This document shows positions 1 through 8,530 of a stretch of 64,000 bases of DNA, piece by piece; position 1 is the stretch's first letter, and each line of letters begins with the position of its first letter. Under the pieces are notes generated by a model. That model saw nothing but the letters and a program-made list of their open reading frames with translations. It ran no database searches and had not been told where the DNA came from. A program made the position numbers and the translations under genes. The stretch spans positions 25,345-89,344 of IMG/VR virus record IMGVR_UViG_3300008107_000157; one strand, written 5' to 3'. Source of the stretch: a virus.

Positions 1-1273
1 ATAATCTTTTAACTTCTAAAAATATAGCTTCTAATCTTTCATTAACATTTTCTATATTATCATAGCTTTCATCGATAAACCCTTCAAATGTTTTAAATCC
101 TAAATTTCTCAATAATTGTAATCCTCCTGGGAATGCAACAAAGAAAAATGGTTGGAAATTTATAATTGGTTTAAATATTTTTTCCGTTAATGATTTGTGG
201 TCGCCATGTACAAATGTTTCAAAACATATTTCAAAATAAGAATTTATATGTGGTTGAAAGTGAGAATCAGTCCACGCATTAATTTGTCCATATGATATAT
301 CTCTTTCACTTTGTAAAACATGCGGAGCCGTTTCATGTAACCTTTTAATATTTCCCAAATGTTGATTTTTTAAGTCATAATTTTGAATTACGTGCTGAAC
401 CGAATCCATAAAATTTTGGTTAACATTTGGTGTAAGGAATGAAAAATCTCCCATTTCCAATAAATTAGCACTTGCCATTTTATACAAAAATGCGATTCTA
501 TGCTGTCTACCATTTCTAATTTTCATTAAAAAATGGTTTTTTCTTATTGTATTTTTTGTATTTAAAAAATCAGCTTCGGTCATACAAACTCCTGTATTTC
601 TTTCTAATTCACTATTATAATACCAAGAGCTATGGTCTAAACAGAATGGTAAATTTCTAACTGAATACATTCTTTCATTTTCTGGATAATAGTTCTCATA
701 ACAAGTTCTTGCATTAAAACTATTTACACATAAAATTATAGATTCTTTTGGAATACCACTATTTTTTAATCCTTCGTGAAATGCATCATGTAAGTATTTA
801 TCAATATATGGCTCCATTGAATAATCTATGAATATAATTCCATCTTTTCGTAAAATATGTTCCATAGCTTGTGCCGAAATATATTTCCAAAAGAATTCCC
901 CATTCATTCTACTACCAATTGTTTGATTTACGCCAATAAAATCACTTAATACAGGATTAGGTTTTATTGGATATATAAATCTATCTTGTCCATTATTATT
1001 GTTATATAATGGTTTTTGTATAAAATCTAATATAGGTTGATAAACTTGTGCTTGATAAAAATACCCAGTACCGGAATTAGGCATACCATTAAATTTATCC
1101 CCAAACAATTCTTGTAAACCAATTTGCTGTTCAAACACAGTTGCATTTTGTGCTTTATTTGTGTGCATTGAAGCTAAATAATTTACAATACCAATTTCAG
1201 GCATAGTTGCATTTGGTAAAATGAAACTTGGAAAAAAGTAATCAAAAACGAAGTTTAATTTATATTTGTTCAT
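1..1273 (-). CDS. Partial protein, possible glycosyltransferase (runs off left edge)
   Basis: An open frame of 424 codons runs from an ATG at 1273 off the left edge of the window, so the C-terminus is not visible. Near the end of the visible part is a segment with SLTEKIFKPI followed by a hydrophobic stretch, paired glycines and DESYD. This resembles the SLTEK-type sugar-nucleotide region of fucosyltransferase-like (GT10-type) proteins and phage relatives, but the match is weak. Its start lies in a TAATATG junction with the SGNH gene upstream, so the two are translationally coupled. Its position at the end of a run of glycosyltransferases and SGNH hydrolases supports a glycan role. It is certainly coding; the function is an inference. 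Confidence 0.6.
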   Translation of the reverse strand, partial: MNKYKLNFVFDYFFPSFILPNATMPEIGIVNYLASMHTNKAQNATVFEQQIGLQELFGDKFNGMPNSGTGYFYQAQVYQPILDFIQKPLYNNNNGQDRFIYPIKPNPVLSDFIGVNQTIGSRMNGEFFWKYISAQAMEHILRKDGIIFIDYSMEPYIDKYLHDAFHEGLKNSGIPKESIILCVNSFNARTCYENYYPENERMYSVRNLPFCLDHSSWYYNSELERNTGVCMTEADFLNTKNTIRKNHFLMKIRNGRQHRIAFLYKMASANLLEMGDFSFLTPNVNQNFMDSVQHVIQNYDLKNQHLGNIKRLHETAPHVLQSERDISYGQINAWTDSHFQPHINSYFEICFETFVHGDHKSLTEKIFKPIINFQPFFFVAFPGGLQLLRNLGFKTFEGFIDESYDNIENVNERLEAIFLEVKRL

Positions 1274-1274
1274 A

Positions 1275-2069
1275 TTAAAATAAGGGAGCACCGAATGCTT
1301 TGTTTTTTTGTTGATTAAAATTCAGTTGATATGATTGTTGTTGATTGTGCCAAGATGAAGTATCCTTTAACGATTCTAACAATTCAAATGTATTTTTAGA
1401 TTTTTCTGTATCGAATTGTGGAAATTTATCTTTCATAAATTCGTAATGCATCTTTTGAGTAGGATGTGCATCTCTGAAATCTTCTTTTTTATATAACTCA
1501 TAATCATTTGGATACTCATATCGTTTTCCCTTCCACTTATCTAATGATTCAGAATCGGCTAATGAATTGTAAATATTGTTTACAAATTTATTTGATAAAG
1601 CGTTTGTTAATGTATCATCAAACGGAGATTCTTCAAAATAAATACTATCCATAGCCATTAGCAATTTATTTTCTAAAGCTTTATATCTCAATAATTGTTT
1701 GATTGTGTTTATTGCTATCCAAGAATTATAAATTCCCCAATCTTCGGACCACATTTGATTTCTAAATTGTTCTGGGTATGTTTCATTTTTATAAACGCTT
1801 CCTTGTAATTTCCAACCAACTTTATCGTAGTATGAAAATCTATTGAAATTAGTAAACATAACAACTATGTAATCCGTTTCATAATCAAATTTATATTTAA
1901 CATCTGCTTCTATAAATTTACTCATTATATATGTGTTGCATGCTCCACCTCTTCCAAAGTTGTAGTATTCTTCAAAGTTTGAACCAATATAATCTGCCCA
2001 AGTTCCAGCTATATGACATGTGTAACTACACCCAAATGCAAAAAATCTTTTTTTATTTACTCCATCCAT
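1275..2069 (-). CDS. SGNH/GDSL-like hydrolase
   Basis: This 264-residue protein has the layout of SGNH-fold esterases or acetylhydrolases. A GCSYT block supplies the candidate nucleophile Ser15, a NFGRGGACN block the oxyanion Gly/Asn (about residues 38-46), and a DAHPTQKMH segment near residue 200 the candidate Asp/His pair. No signal peptide is seen, so it would act in the host cytoplasm, for example on acyl groups of sugars. The annotated ATG overlaps the 3' end of the upstream SGNH gene by 17 bases. It belongs to a set of four SGNH genes in 1.3-5.1 kb, with two more near 57 and 62 kb. Substrate unknown. Confidence 0.75.
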   Translation of the reverse strand: MDGVNKKRFFAFGCSYTCHIAGTWADYIGSNFEEYYNFGRGGACNTYIMSKFIEADVKYKFDYETDYIVVMFTNFNRFSYYDKVGWKLQGSVYKNETYPEQFRNQMWSEDWGIYNSWIAINTIKQLLRYKALENKLLMAMDSIYFEESPFDDTLTNALSNKFVNNIYNSLADSESLDKWKGKRYEYPNDYELYKKEDFRDAHPTQKMHYEFMKDKFPQFDTEKSKNTFELLESLKDTSSWHNQQQSYQLNFNQQKNKAFGAPLF

Positions 2070-2853
2070 TGCTTTGTAATTTTTTTATTATCGTTTCAAA
2101 AACCTCTTTATGGCCTTCGGCTGATGTATGTAGTGTATTCAAATCATCGGGATACTTCTTTGATAATATCCCCCAATCTACGTTAACTAAACTTTCATCT
2201 GGTATATAATTTTTAAAATCCGCATCATAAGTTAATACCAATGATTTTATATTTCTATTTTCTAATAAATTATATGCCATAGTAATTACGCCTATATCAT
2301 AATAACGTTGTATTCTATCATCAAAAACTTCTGCATAATAATTTCTAAGTAAACGCATTCTATCAGGCCTTTCGTTTTTGAATTTAGCAAAGTAATCTCC
2401 AGCTCCACGCTTTCCATCTAAAACATTATCCACATAATCTACTACACCATAATAATTTTCAGTAAACATTTCGCCTGTATATCTTTCATCATATTTCATT
2501 GGGTTTTCTAAAATATACTGATAAGTATCTCTCCCATATGGCGGATATTGATGGTAATTAACACCTGTTAATTTCAAATCTCCATCGGATGCATCCGCAT
2601 CTTCTGGAAACCATTCTACTCTATTATATGAGGTTGGTGCAATACATACAAAATCTATATCCGATGGATTTATATTTTCTACAACATATTTTACTTGTAA
2701 AAAAATAGATAGATTTGTGGATGAGCCTTTTGCATAGTTTAAAATATTTCTATCAAACTTATTTGCTAGCCTAGAACCATATGGTTCATTGTGTAAATCG
2801 TGGCACCCTATTCCAATACTAAATGAATCACCACAAATAACTATATTTTTCAT
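2053..2853 (-). CDS. SGNH/GDSL-like hydrolase
   Basis: The 266-residue protein starts with a beta strand followed by CGDSFSIG, the GDS block with candidate nucleophile Ser10. It ends with LHTSAEGH at about residues 241-248, where SGNH enzymes carry their catalytic Asp/His; here the acidic partner is less clear. A KGSSTN segment near residue 45 fits the second (Gly) block. It lies one base from the upstream DUF5672 gene and overlaps the downstream SGNH gene, consistent with one operon. The activity is likely ester hydrolysis on a carbohydrate or lipid substrate; the target is unknown. Confidence 0.7.
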   Translation of the reverse strand: MKNIVICGDSFSIGIGCHDLHNEPYGSRLANKFDRNILNYAKGSSTNLSIFLQVKYVVENINPSDIDFVCIAPTSYNRVEWFPEDADASDGDLKLTGVNYHQYPPYGRDTYQYILENPMKYDERYTGEMFTENYYGVVDYVDNVLDGKRGAGDYFAKFKNERPDRMRLLRNYYAEVFDDRIQRYYDIGVITMAYNLLENRNIKSLVLTYDADFKNYIPDESLVNVDWGILSKKYPDDLNTLHTSAEGHKEVFETIIKKLQSNGWSK

Positions 2854-2854
2854 A

Positions 2855-3628
2855 TTAACGATTTATTCTTTTTCTTAAATAAGTATCTATACGTTTTAAT
2901 TCTTCTTCAGAAAAAACATTTAATTCTTTATAATAATGTAGAGTTGTAAATGTATCTAAACTTCCGGACCAGTGCCATCCAAATGCGTTTGAATTGTATT
3001 TAAAAAATGATGAAAAATTAAAAGAATCACATATTTCATCATTTTCATTTAATGGATTAAATGGTTCGTTTAATAATAAATTTTTATTTTCTATAAATTC
3101 ACACCAATCATATCTTATTCTACTATCTTCGCCGGGTATCTTTTTAGCATTATGTTTATAAAACATAGAGTAATACGAATCTTCATTTGTATATAAAGAA
3201 TTTACATTACCAAATCCATTTATACACTCCATTAATTCATTGGTTGATAGATTTCGCATCATATTGGTTTTTCTTAAAGAAAATCCACCATTTTGTAAAC
3301 GATGTCCACCGCCAATGAAATCATATTTTAGCCAATTCGGATTCCAACTTAATGGGTTTATTATAAATCCATCCCATTGGAAAGTTAAATAATATTCGGT
3401 ATTTACTAACCAAGGTAATTCTCTTACAAAAAAGTTTTCGAATTCGCCGGTTTTTAAACTTCGATTGAATCCATTTAACGGAGAAAATTCTAATATTTCT
3501 CCAAAATTAATATATTGCTTTGAATAATCTAATGCTTTCTTTACTATTATGTTTCGTATGTTAGATTCTGATGGATTATCTCTATAATCATCTACTATAA
3601 CAACAGATACATTTGTTAAATCTAACAT
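2855..3628 (-). CDS. DUF5672-type glycosyltransferase-like protein
   Basis: This 257-residue protein carries the signature of the DUF5672 family. A central YYLTFQWDGFIINP block is followed by a W-x-Y-DFIGGG segment and by NGGFSLR, where the aspartates and Gly-Gly-Phe are the recognisable residues. The family is usually found in polysaccharide and O-antigen loci and is thought to be a GT-A-like glycosyltransferase; that role comes from family context, not from this sequence. It is tightly packed between two SGNH genes (gaps of 1-2 bases). A role in building or modifying a glycan is likely. Confidence 0.75.
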   Translation of the reverse strand: MLDLTNVSVVIVDDYRDNPSESNIRNIIVKKALDYSKQYINFGEILEFSPLNGFNRSLKTGEFENFFVRELPWLVNTEYYLTFQWDGFIINPLSWNPNWLKYDFIGGGHRLQNGGFSLRKTNMMRNLSTNELMECINGFGNVNSLYTNEDSYYSMFYKHNAKKIPGEDSRIRYDWCEFIENKNLLLNEPFNPLNENDEICDSFNFSSFFKYNSNAFGWHWSGSLDTFTTLHYYKELNVFSEEELKRIDTYLRKRINR

Positions 3629-3630
3629 TA

Positions 3631-4512
3631 TTAAAGTAATTTGTATTGATTTATATATCTAACCAATTCTTCAGCCCAAATAGTATGTGATTCAGGAGAT
3701 GGGTGCCATCCATAATATACGGGGGTTGGATTTTTCTTTTCCATAAAACTTTTAAATGTATTGTTTGGTTGGTCTTTTTTATAGAAACGAATTCTATCTA
3801 CTGTATCCCACATTGGAACGTAATCATATTGATAAACGTGTCTACCTTTATGATTGGATATACTATATGGAGTACCATGTAAGTTTAATTTTTGTAACTC
3901 GTCTCTAACGTTTAAATCTTCCCAATCCATTGGATTTTTTCCTGGTGTTTGATAAAACGCATTAAACATCATCCATTTAATATTATGAGCTTTAAAAAAG
4001 TTTTGAAGTTGTAAAACGTTCATAACATATCTTGGTAAATATTCTTCCGCATTCCAAAGATATTGTACATATAACTTCCAAAATTCTTCTTGCTGTGGTT
4101 TATCGAAGTGCTGAACTTGTGGCCATAATCTAAATCTCATTGAGAAGTTTTCAATATCATCCTTATACCAAAAGAAATTTCTTTCAGGAGATGACCATCC
4201 AACTATTACAAATAAATCATCTGTTGGTAATTCTTTATCAATGTAATTTGATGTTATATATGCCATTGTTCTATGTGCAATAGTTCCATTATCATCGGCA
4301 GGCCAAGCTAAGTTTGTAACTTCTGCATTCATCATTTCTGATAATCGTGTTGGAAATATTTTTGGAATTCTATAATTATCATTCTCTTCCATCCAATCAT
4401 ATTTACCAGGATGAACTTCACCATCGAATCTCATACTGATTTGTGGGTCTGCTATTTCAGAACCAAATACCCAACTATCTCCATTGGTAATTATTTTTAA
4501 TTTTTTATTCAT
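3631..4512 (-). CDS. SGNH-like hydrolase (GDSW type)
   Basis: The 293-residue protein begins with IITNGDSWVFGSEI, in which Ser13 is the candidate nucleophile. A NLAWPADDN segment provides the second conserved block and WHPSPESH near residue 270 the C-terminal His block. GDSW-type SGNH proteins are common in large phages, where their substrates are not established. It overlaps the upstream SGNH gene by 8 bases, so the two are probably co-translated. It is rich in Trp and Tyr, as carbohydrate-binding enzymes often are. Substrate unknown. Confidence 0.72.
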   Translation of the reverse strand: MNKKLKIITNGDSWVFGSEIADPQISMRFDGEVHPGKYDWMEENDNYRIPKIFPTRLSEMMNAEVTNLAWPADDNGTIAHRTMAYITSNYIDKELPTDDLFVIVGWSSPERNFFWYKDDIENFSMRFRLWPQVQHFDKPQQEEFWKLYVQYLWNAEEYLPRYVMNVLQLQNFFKAHNIKWMMFNAFYQTPGKNPMDWEDLNVRDELQKLNLHGTPYSISNHKGRHVYQYDYVPMWDTVDRIRFYKKDQPNNTFKSFMEKKNPTPVYYGWHPSPESHTIWAEELVRYINQYKLL

Positions 4513-5137
4513 ATTCTTTTATTTTTTGTACTATTTCTTCAGCAAATGCTTTATGTCCTTTAAAAGACCAATGTCCATCATTTATTTGTGCATCGATATC
4601 ACTAATTCTTTCAAATTTTATATGATACCCATCTTCTAAATCCCAAAATAAACACACTTTAACTTTTTTATGAACATCTAATATTTTTTTAAAAAAATGC
4701 ATTCGTTCTAGCCACCTTTCATTGTGTAAATCGGTATCAATTAGTGATAAGGTATGTAAAAAAGATAATATATCATTTTTAGAATATCCTTTTTCTTTTA
4801 AAAACACTTCCGATGTTGGAGTTATGGTTTCCCATTGATATCCACTATCATCATCATTTTTAGAACATATATCAAATCTATGCGAAAATGTTTTTTGTAT
4901 TATGACAACATCTCCTTCACCTATTAAGTCGAAATTTTGCATAATACTGTCAATTATATAATCATTTCCAACGCCACCCATTCCTAAATTAAATAATTTT
5001 AAATTTAATTTTTTAGCTATGATTTCCGGCCATATTAAATCATCTTCGGACTTTTTATATTTTAAAGAATATGGGTCATTTGGTAAACAACCATTTCCAT
5101 GCGTAAACGAACATCCAAATACAAATAAATTATTCAT
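4505..5137 (-). CDS. SGNH-like hydrolase
   Basis: This 210-residue protein has FGCSFTHGNG at residues 7-16 with candidate nucleophile Ser10. It also has NLGMGGVGND as the glycine/asparagine block and DGHWSFKGH near residue 188 as the C-terminal Asp/His block. All main SGNH landmarks are therefore present in a compact protein. It lies between a CLSGQ-family protein and another SGNH gene with an 8-base overlap. It probably removes an acyl group from a sugar or lipid; no secretion signal is seen. Confidence 0.75.
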   Translation of the reverse strand: MNNLFVFGCSFTHGNGCLPNDPYSLKYKKSEDDLIWPEIIAKKLNLKLFNLGMGGVGNDYIIDSIMQNFDLIGEGDVVIIQKTFSHRFDICSKNDDDSGYQWETITPTSEVFLKEKGYSKNDILSFLHTLSLIDTDLHNERWLERMHFFKKILDVHKKVKVCLFWDLEDGYHIKFERISDIDAQINDGHWSFKGHKAFAEEIVQKIKEYE

Positions 5138-5139
5138 AA

Positions 5140-6036
5140 TTAATGTATATCAGCTTTTGATTTTTCAAAATAACCATTTTCATACCAATCTTTTGATACG
5201 TTGAATACTTCTTGCCAATCATTAATGCTATGCAATCCCCTATCTTCTGCTTCTTTTCTAACTACATAGTATGGATTAGCATGTTCTCCATATGGATGAA
5301 TATTCCAATTAGTCATATATTTGTATAAAAGTGTACCCGGTCCATAGTAGAATTCGGGAAATTCAACGAACTCCCCTGTAACTTTTTGTAGTCTACCTTT
5401 TTCCATTATTTTTTTATACCATCTGTAAATTTGTGCTATTATATCCATAGTGGATGAGTCTGCATAAAAGAATACATCATCAAAGCAAACCTGATTGAAT
5501 TCGTTTGGAAATCTTGTAGGAGTTGCCGATGAGGCATATGCCGTAAATGGTTTTATCGGATGTACATAGAATTTATTTATGGGTAACCCAAATTTATTAA
5601 CACCTTCTTGTAGAAAGTTTATATCAAATCGGGTTTTAATAACCATATCATATGTGATATCTTTCATTAACTCATATCTTCGTTTAAGTTCTACGCTTTT
5701 CATAAAGCTATAAAACATGCCATCCCAAGCTTCAATAAATCCTTCCGAATTAAATGGTTCATACTCCATCAACTTTGGTTTAAAAGCAAATTTTATTTCA
5801 TCAGCTTCATTTGGATTATCTATTACATAATCAGTATTTTCCCATCTCGGTTGTGTTTTATCTCTGTAACTATTTGTATCCCAAGTGTGAATAAAGAAGT
5901 CAACATTTACTTTACAATTTTTATGTGTATTAATTTTTACATCAAAATAGTTAAGAATGTTTTCCTTAGCCGTTCTCCAAGTACGTGATTGTCCGCTTAA
6001 ACAAACTGCTATATTATATGTTGTTAACTTTTTCAT
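5140..6036 (-). CDS. CLSGQ/HTWD-family protein, probable glycosyltransferase (paralogue 1)
   Basis: The 298-residue protein opens with IAVCLSGQSRTW and then VDFFIHTWD, and has a central YDMVIKTRFDI motif. This arrangement is shared by phage and bacterial proteins found in surface-polysaccharide loci, and the DxD-like acidic motif after a hydrophobic strand suggests a GT-A-type nucleotide-sugar fold. Three copies of this family occur in tandem here (5.1-7.8 kb) and diverge strongly apart from these motifs. The gene is 1 base from its paralogue. The sugar and acceptor cannot be read from the sequence. Confidence 0.65.
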   Translation of the reverse strand: MKKLTTYNIAVCLSGQSRTWRTAKENILNYFDVKINTHKNCKVNVDFFIHTWDTNSYRDKTQPRWENTDYVIDNPNEADEIKFAFKPKLMEYEPFNSEGFIEAWDGMFYSFMKSVELKRRYELMKDITYDMVIKTRFDINFLQEGVNKFGLPINKFYVHPIKPFTAYASSATPTRFPNEFNQVCFDDVFFYADSSTMDIIAQIYRWYKKIMEKGRLQKVTGEFVEFPEFYYGPGTLLYKYMTNWNIHPYGEHANPYYVVRKEAEDRGLHSINDWQEVFNVSKDWYENGYFEKSKADIH

Positions 6037-6037
6037 A

Positions 6038-6841
6038 TTATCTTATTATATCTGGGTCAATTTTTAATCTTACGTTTTTAATATCAAATATTCGTATTAA
6101 GTATGCTAATATCGATTCAACTTTAACATCCGGTGGAAATATATCAGGCGATATTTGTGGTAAATAATTGTATGCGTTTGCTATAATATCATATGTAAAA
6201 CTATCTGCGTAGAAAAATATATCACCAACCGCATCATGTGGAAAGTATTCTGTATTAAAACTATGAACCGAATATAATGTTTTTTCTTTTGGCATTTCAA
6301 AATCGTTAACAAATATCATACGATTTAAATAATCAAAACTTAAATCATTTCTCATTCTTACCACCATATCATATTCAAATCCATAAGCTAATTCCCAATT
6401 TCGTTTCATTTCAGCTGCTCTCATAATTCCATATAGTTGAGAACCGGCCCAACTTATTGGTGACCACTTTGTGTAATCTCCCAATCTCCATTGAGTTCTG
6501 GCATCTAATTCTTCTTTACGACTTGTACTTTTGAATATGTTTTCAATGATGTGTTGTTTTGGTTTTATAGTTTCCAAAAATTCATCTATTTCTTCCTTTG
6601 TAACACCTTCCGCTGGAGGTTGTTCAAAGCCTGAATGGTATTTACCAGCATCCCATTGTTGTTTTGTCCAAACCGCAAATGGTGTACTATTAAAATCCCA
6701 TGTATGTACAAAGTAATCAACTTCTAATTCTTCACCATCTAATATAGGTGATTTTTGAAGTTCATCAAAGAATAATCCCCAACTTTTGTAGGAATCTTTC
6801 CAAGTTCTTAATTGTCCACTTAAACAAACAGCTAATTTCAT
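6038..6841 (-). CDS. CLSGQ/HTWD-family protein, probable glycosyltransferase (paralogue 2)
   Basis: This is the second tandem copy, 267 residues. It starts MKLAVCLSGQLRTW, then VDYFVHTWDFN, and has YDMVVRMRNDLSF where the first copy has KTRFDI. The shared order of these motifs, the matching length and the adjacency indicate duplication followed by divergence. The Asp in the third motif is a candidate metal or nucleotide-sugar ligand if the fold is GT-A. A four-base-scale gap separates it from the third copy. Function is inferred only from family context. Confidence 0.65.
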   Translation of the reverse strand: MKLAVCLSGQLRTWKDSYKSWGLFFDELQKSPILDGEELEVDYFVHTWDFNSTPFAVWTKQQWDAGKYHSGFEQPPAEGVTKEEIDEFLETIKPKQHIIENIFKSTSRKEELDARTQWRLGDYTKWSPISWAGSQLYGIMRAAEMKRNWELAYGFEYDMVVRMRNDLSFDYLNRMIFVNDFEMPKEKTLYSVHSFNTEYFPHDAVGDIFFYADSFTYDIIANAYNYLPQISPDIFPPDVKVESILAYLIRIFDIKNVRLKIDPDIIR

Positions 6842-6844
6842 TTT

Positions 6845-7777
6845 TTATTGTTTTTCTACTAATTCATCAATGTAATTATCTACATCATCATTAATAATAT
6901 ATCTATCTTTTAATAAATTTATATAATGTCCCTCCGGAGTTATCGGATTTTTTTGAGGATTCCCATAGTAGTAGTCTTCGCATCCAATACATCTATGATA
7001 CCCATCAATGGTACTATCATTATATTCCAAACATTCTGGTCTTAACACTATATAGCCCGATTCGCCACCTAAATCTCTCCTTTTAAATTGCAATAGTTTT
7101 AAATTGTGTAATATAGAATGTCTTATAAATCCATAAAATGGTTTAGTCCTATCTCCAATACCCCAATCCAACCATTTTAAATAGTATTCAGATGCAATAT
7201 TCATACTTTCTGAATTTGATAAAAAATAAACATCGTCTATCGTATGAGTATCAATAGAATAATCTCTTATCAAATTTTCTATATAAAATTCACCCGAATC
7301 TAATTCATTTTTATACATTTCTATATCTTGACTTAATCGTCTATTTGGATGAAGTAATATATCTGGTCTTAATTTTATAACATAATCATATTTAAATCCA
7401 TTATCAATTTCATATTCATTTTTTAACTGAATACTTTTGTAAAAAGAATACCATAGAGGTTGAACTATATCAAATATATTTACAGTTGTATATAGTAAAG
7501 GTTCATATTTTACTAACTCTTTATAAGCAATTTGATAATCATCTACTATTATTTTTTTAGGGTTGTATTTATTTTTAATTTCATTGATATCATTCGATGT
7601 TAACTTTGTTTCTTTTGAAAATACATTGGATAAATTATAGCACTTTTGTTTATTTATATCCCAAGTGTGAATAAAGAAATCGCAATATGGATACAATATA
7701 CCAAAAAATTGTTTTAAGTTTTCATAACAATAGTTTCCGGTTCTCCATTGACCACTAAAACAAACTGCTATTCTCAT
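6845..7777 (-). CDS. CLSGQ/HTWD-family protein, probable glycosyltransferase (paralogue 3)
   Basis: The third tandem copy, 310 residues, begins MRIAVCFSGQWRTG, has CDFFIHTWDIN around residue 38, and YDYVIKLRPDILLHP in the middle. It differs from its neighbours in a longer C-terminal half with a YHRCIGCEDYYYG segment containing two cysteines. It probably shares the GT-A-like fold proposed for the other two copies. It lies 3 bases from the lone LamG gene upstream, suggesting that carbohydrate binding and transfer act together. Confidence 0.65.
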   Translation of the reverse strand: MRIAVCFSGQWRTGNYCYENLKQFFGILYPYCDFFIHTWDINKQKCYNLSNVFSKETKLTSNDINEIKNKYNPKKIIVDDYQIAYKELVKYEPLLYTTVNIFDIVQPLWYSFYKSIQLKNEYEIDNGFKYDYVIKLRPDILLHPNRRLSQDIEMYKNELDSGEFYIENLIRDYSIDTHTIDDVYFLSNSESMNIASEYYLKWLDWGIGDRTKPFYGFIRHSILHNLKLLQFKRRDLGGESGYIVLRPECLEYNDSTIDGYHRCIGCEDYYYGNPQKNPITPEGHYINLLKDRYIINDDVDNYIDELVEKQ

Positions 7778-7780
7778 ATA

Positions 7781-8530
7781 TTAATAATATACGTTTCCAT
7801 CAATATAGATTTGTGGATAGTTTCCATTAAATGCATAATTCCAAAGTTTGTATCTATTTGATATTTCAAAATTACAAAAGAAAGCAAAGTATTTGGTTAA
7901 TTCCCAATTTGGATTGAATATTTTATAATTTCCAAATGCTCTTCTACTATACTTAGCTTCATAATTTTTTAAAATATCTTGAACATCCAACGTTAATAAT
8001 TTTTTCTTAATTGCAAAGACAATATCATATTCAAAATCGCCTATACCTCTAGTGTTTTCATCACCAAACATACTACCACATCCTATCCAATACGGAGCAT
8101 CTACATAGGAAAGTTTATTAAGACCTGAATACACTATACTACCAACGATGTTATTGTTAAGATAGCAAGATATTTTTGCTTTCGCATCATCGTTTGTCAT
8201 ATATACATCTATAAAATCATCTAAATCTGAATCTTTTAGTTCTATTTGAACTTGCTTAACCGATTTACTTCCATCTTCTTCATTTTCAAACCAATATGTG
8301 TATTGTAAAAATACTTTATCTAACTGATTTTTAAATATAGATATGCCTGAATGCATTCCACTTCTGGAAATAATAAACGATTCGTTTTCTGTTAAAGTTT
8401 CTTTATCAATTTTTACTCTAGCAAATAAAGTAAAATCGTTTTCCATAGAATCACCTATATTAGATTCTTTAAATGATACATTTGATGGGAGTACCAAATA
8501 TAAATTTTCTGCGTTTATTTTTAAACTCAT
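7781..8530 (-). CDS. LamG/concanavalin-like beta-sandwich protein
   Basis: This protein of about 249 residues is all beta-like. It has the pattern of LamG/laminin-G lectin domains: DFTLFARVKID, a solvent-exposed YLNNNIVGS hairpin and PYWIGCG near the C-terminal third. The start at 8530 is chosen because it gives an ATGA overlap with the radical SAM gene; an in-frame ATG at 8548 would extend it by six residues. It resembles the LamG halves of the three GT7 fusion genes downstream of the fibre genes but has no transferase domain. It could bind a glycan or be a detached module from such a fusion. Confidence 0.65.
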   Translation of the reverse strand: MSLKINAENLYLVLPSNVSFKESNIGDSMENDFTLFARVKIDKETLTENESFIISRSGMHSGISIFKNQLDKVFLQYTYWFENEEDGSKSVKQVQIELKDSDLDDFIDVYMTNDDAKAKISCYLNNNIVGSIVYSGLNKLSYVDAPYWIGCGSMFGDENTRGIGDFEYDIVFAIKKKLLTLDVQDILKNYEAKYSRRAFGNYKIFNPNWELTKYFAFFCNFEISNRYKLWNYAFNGNYPQIYIDGNVYY

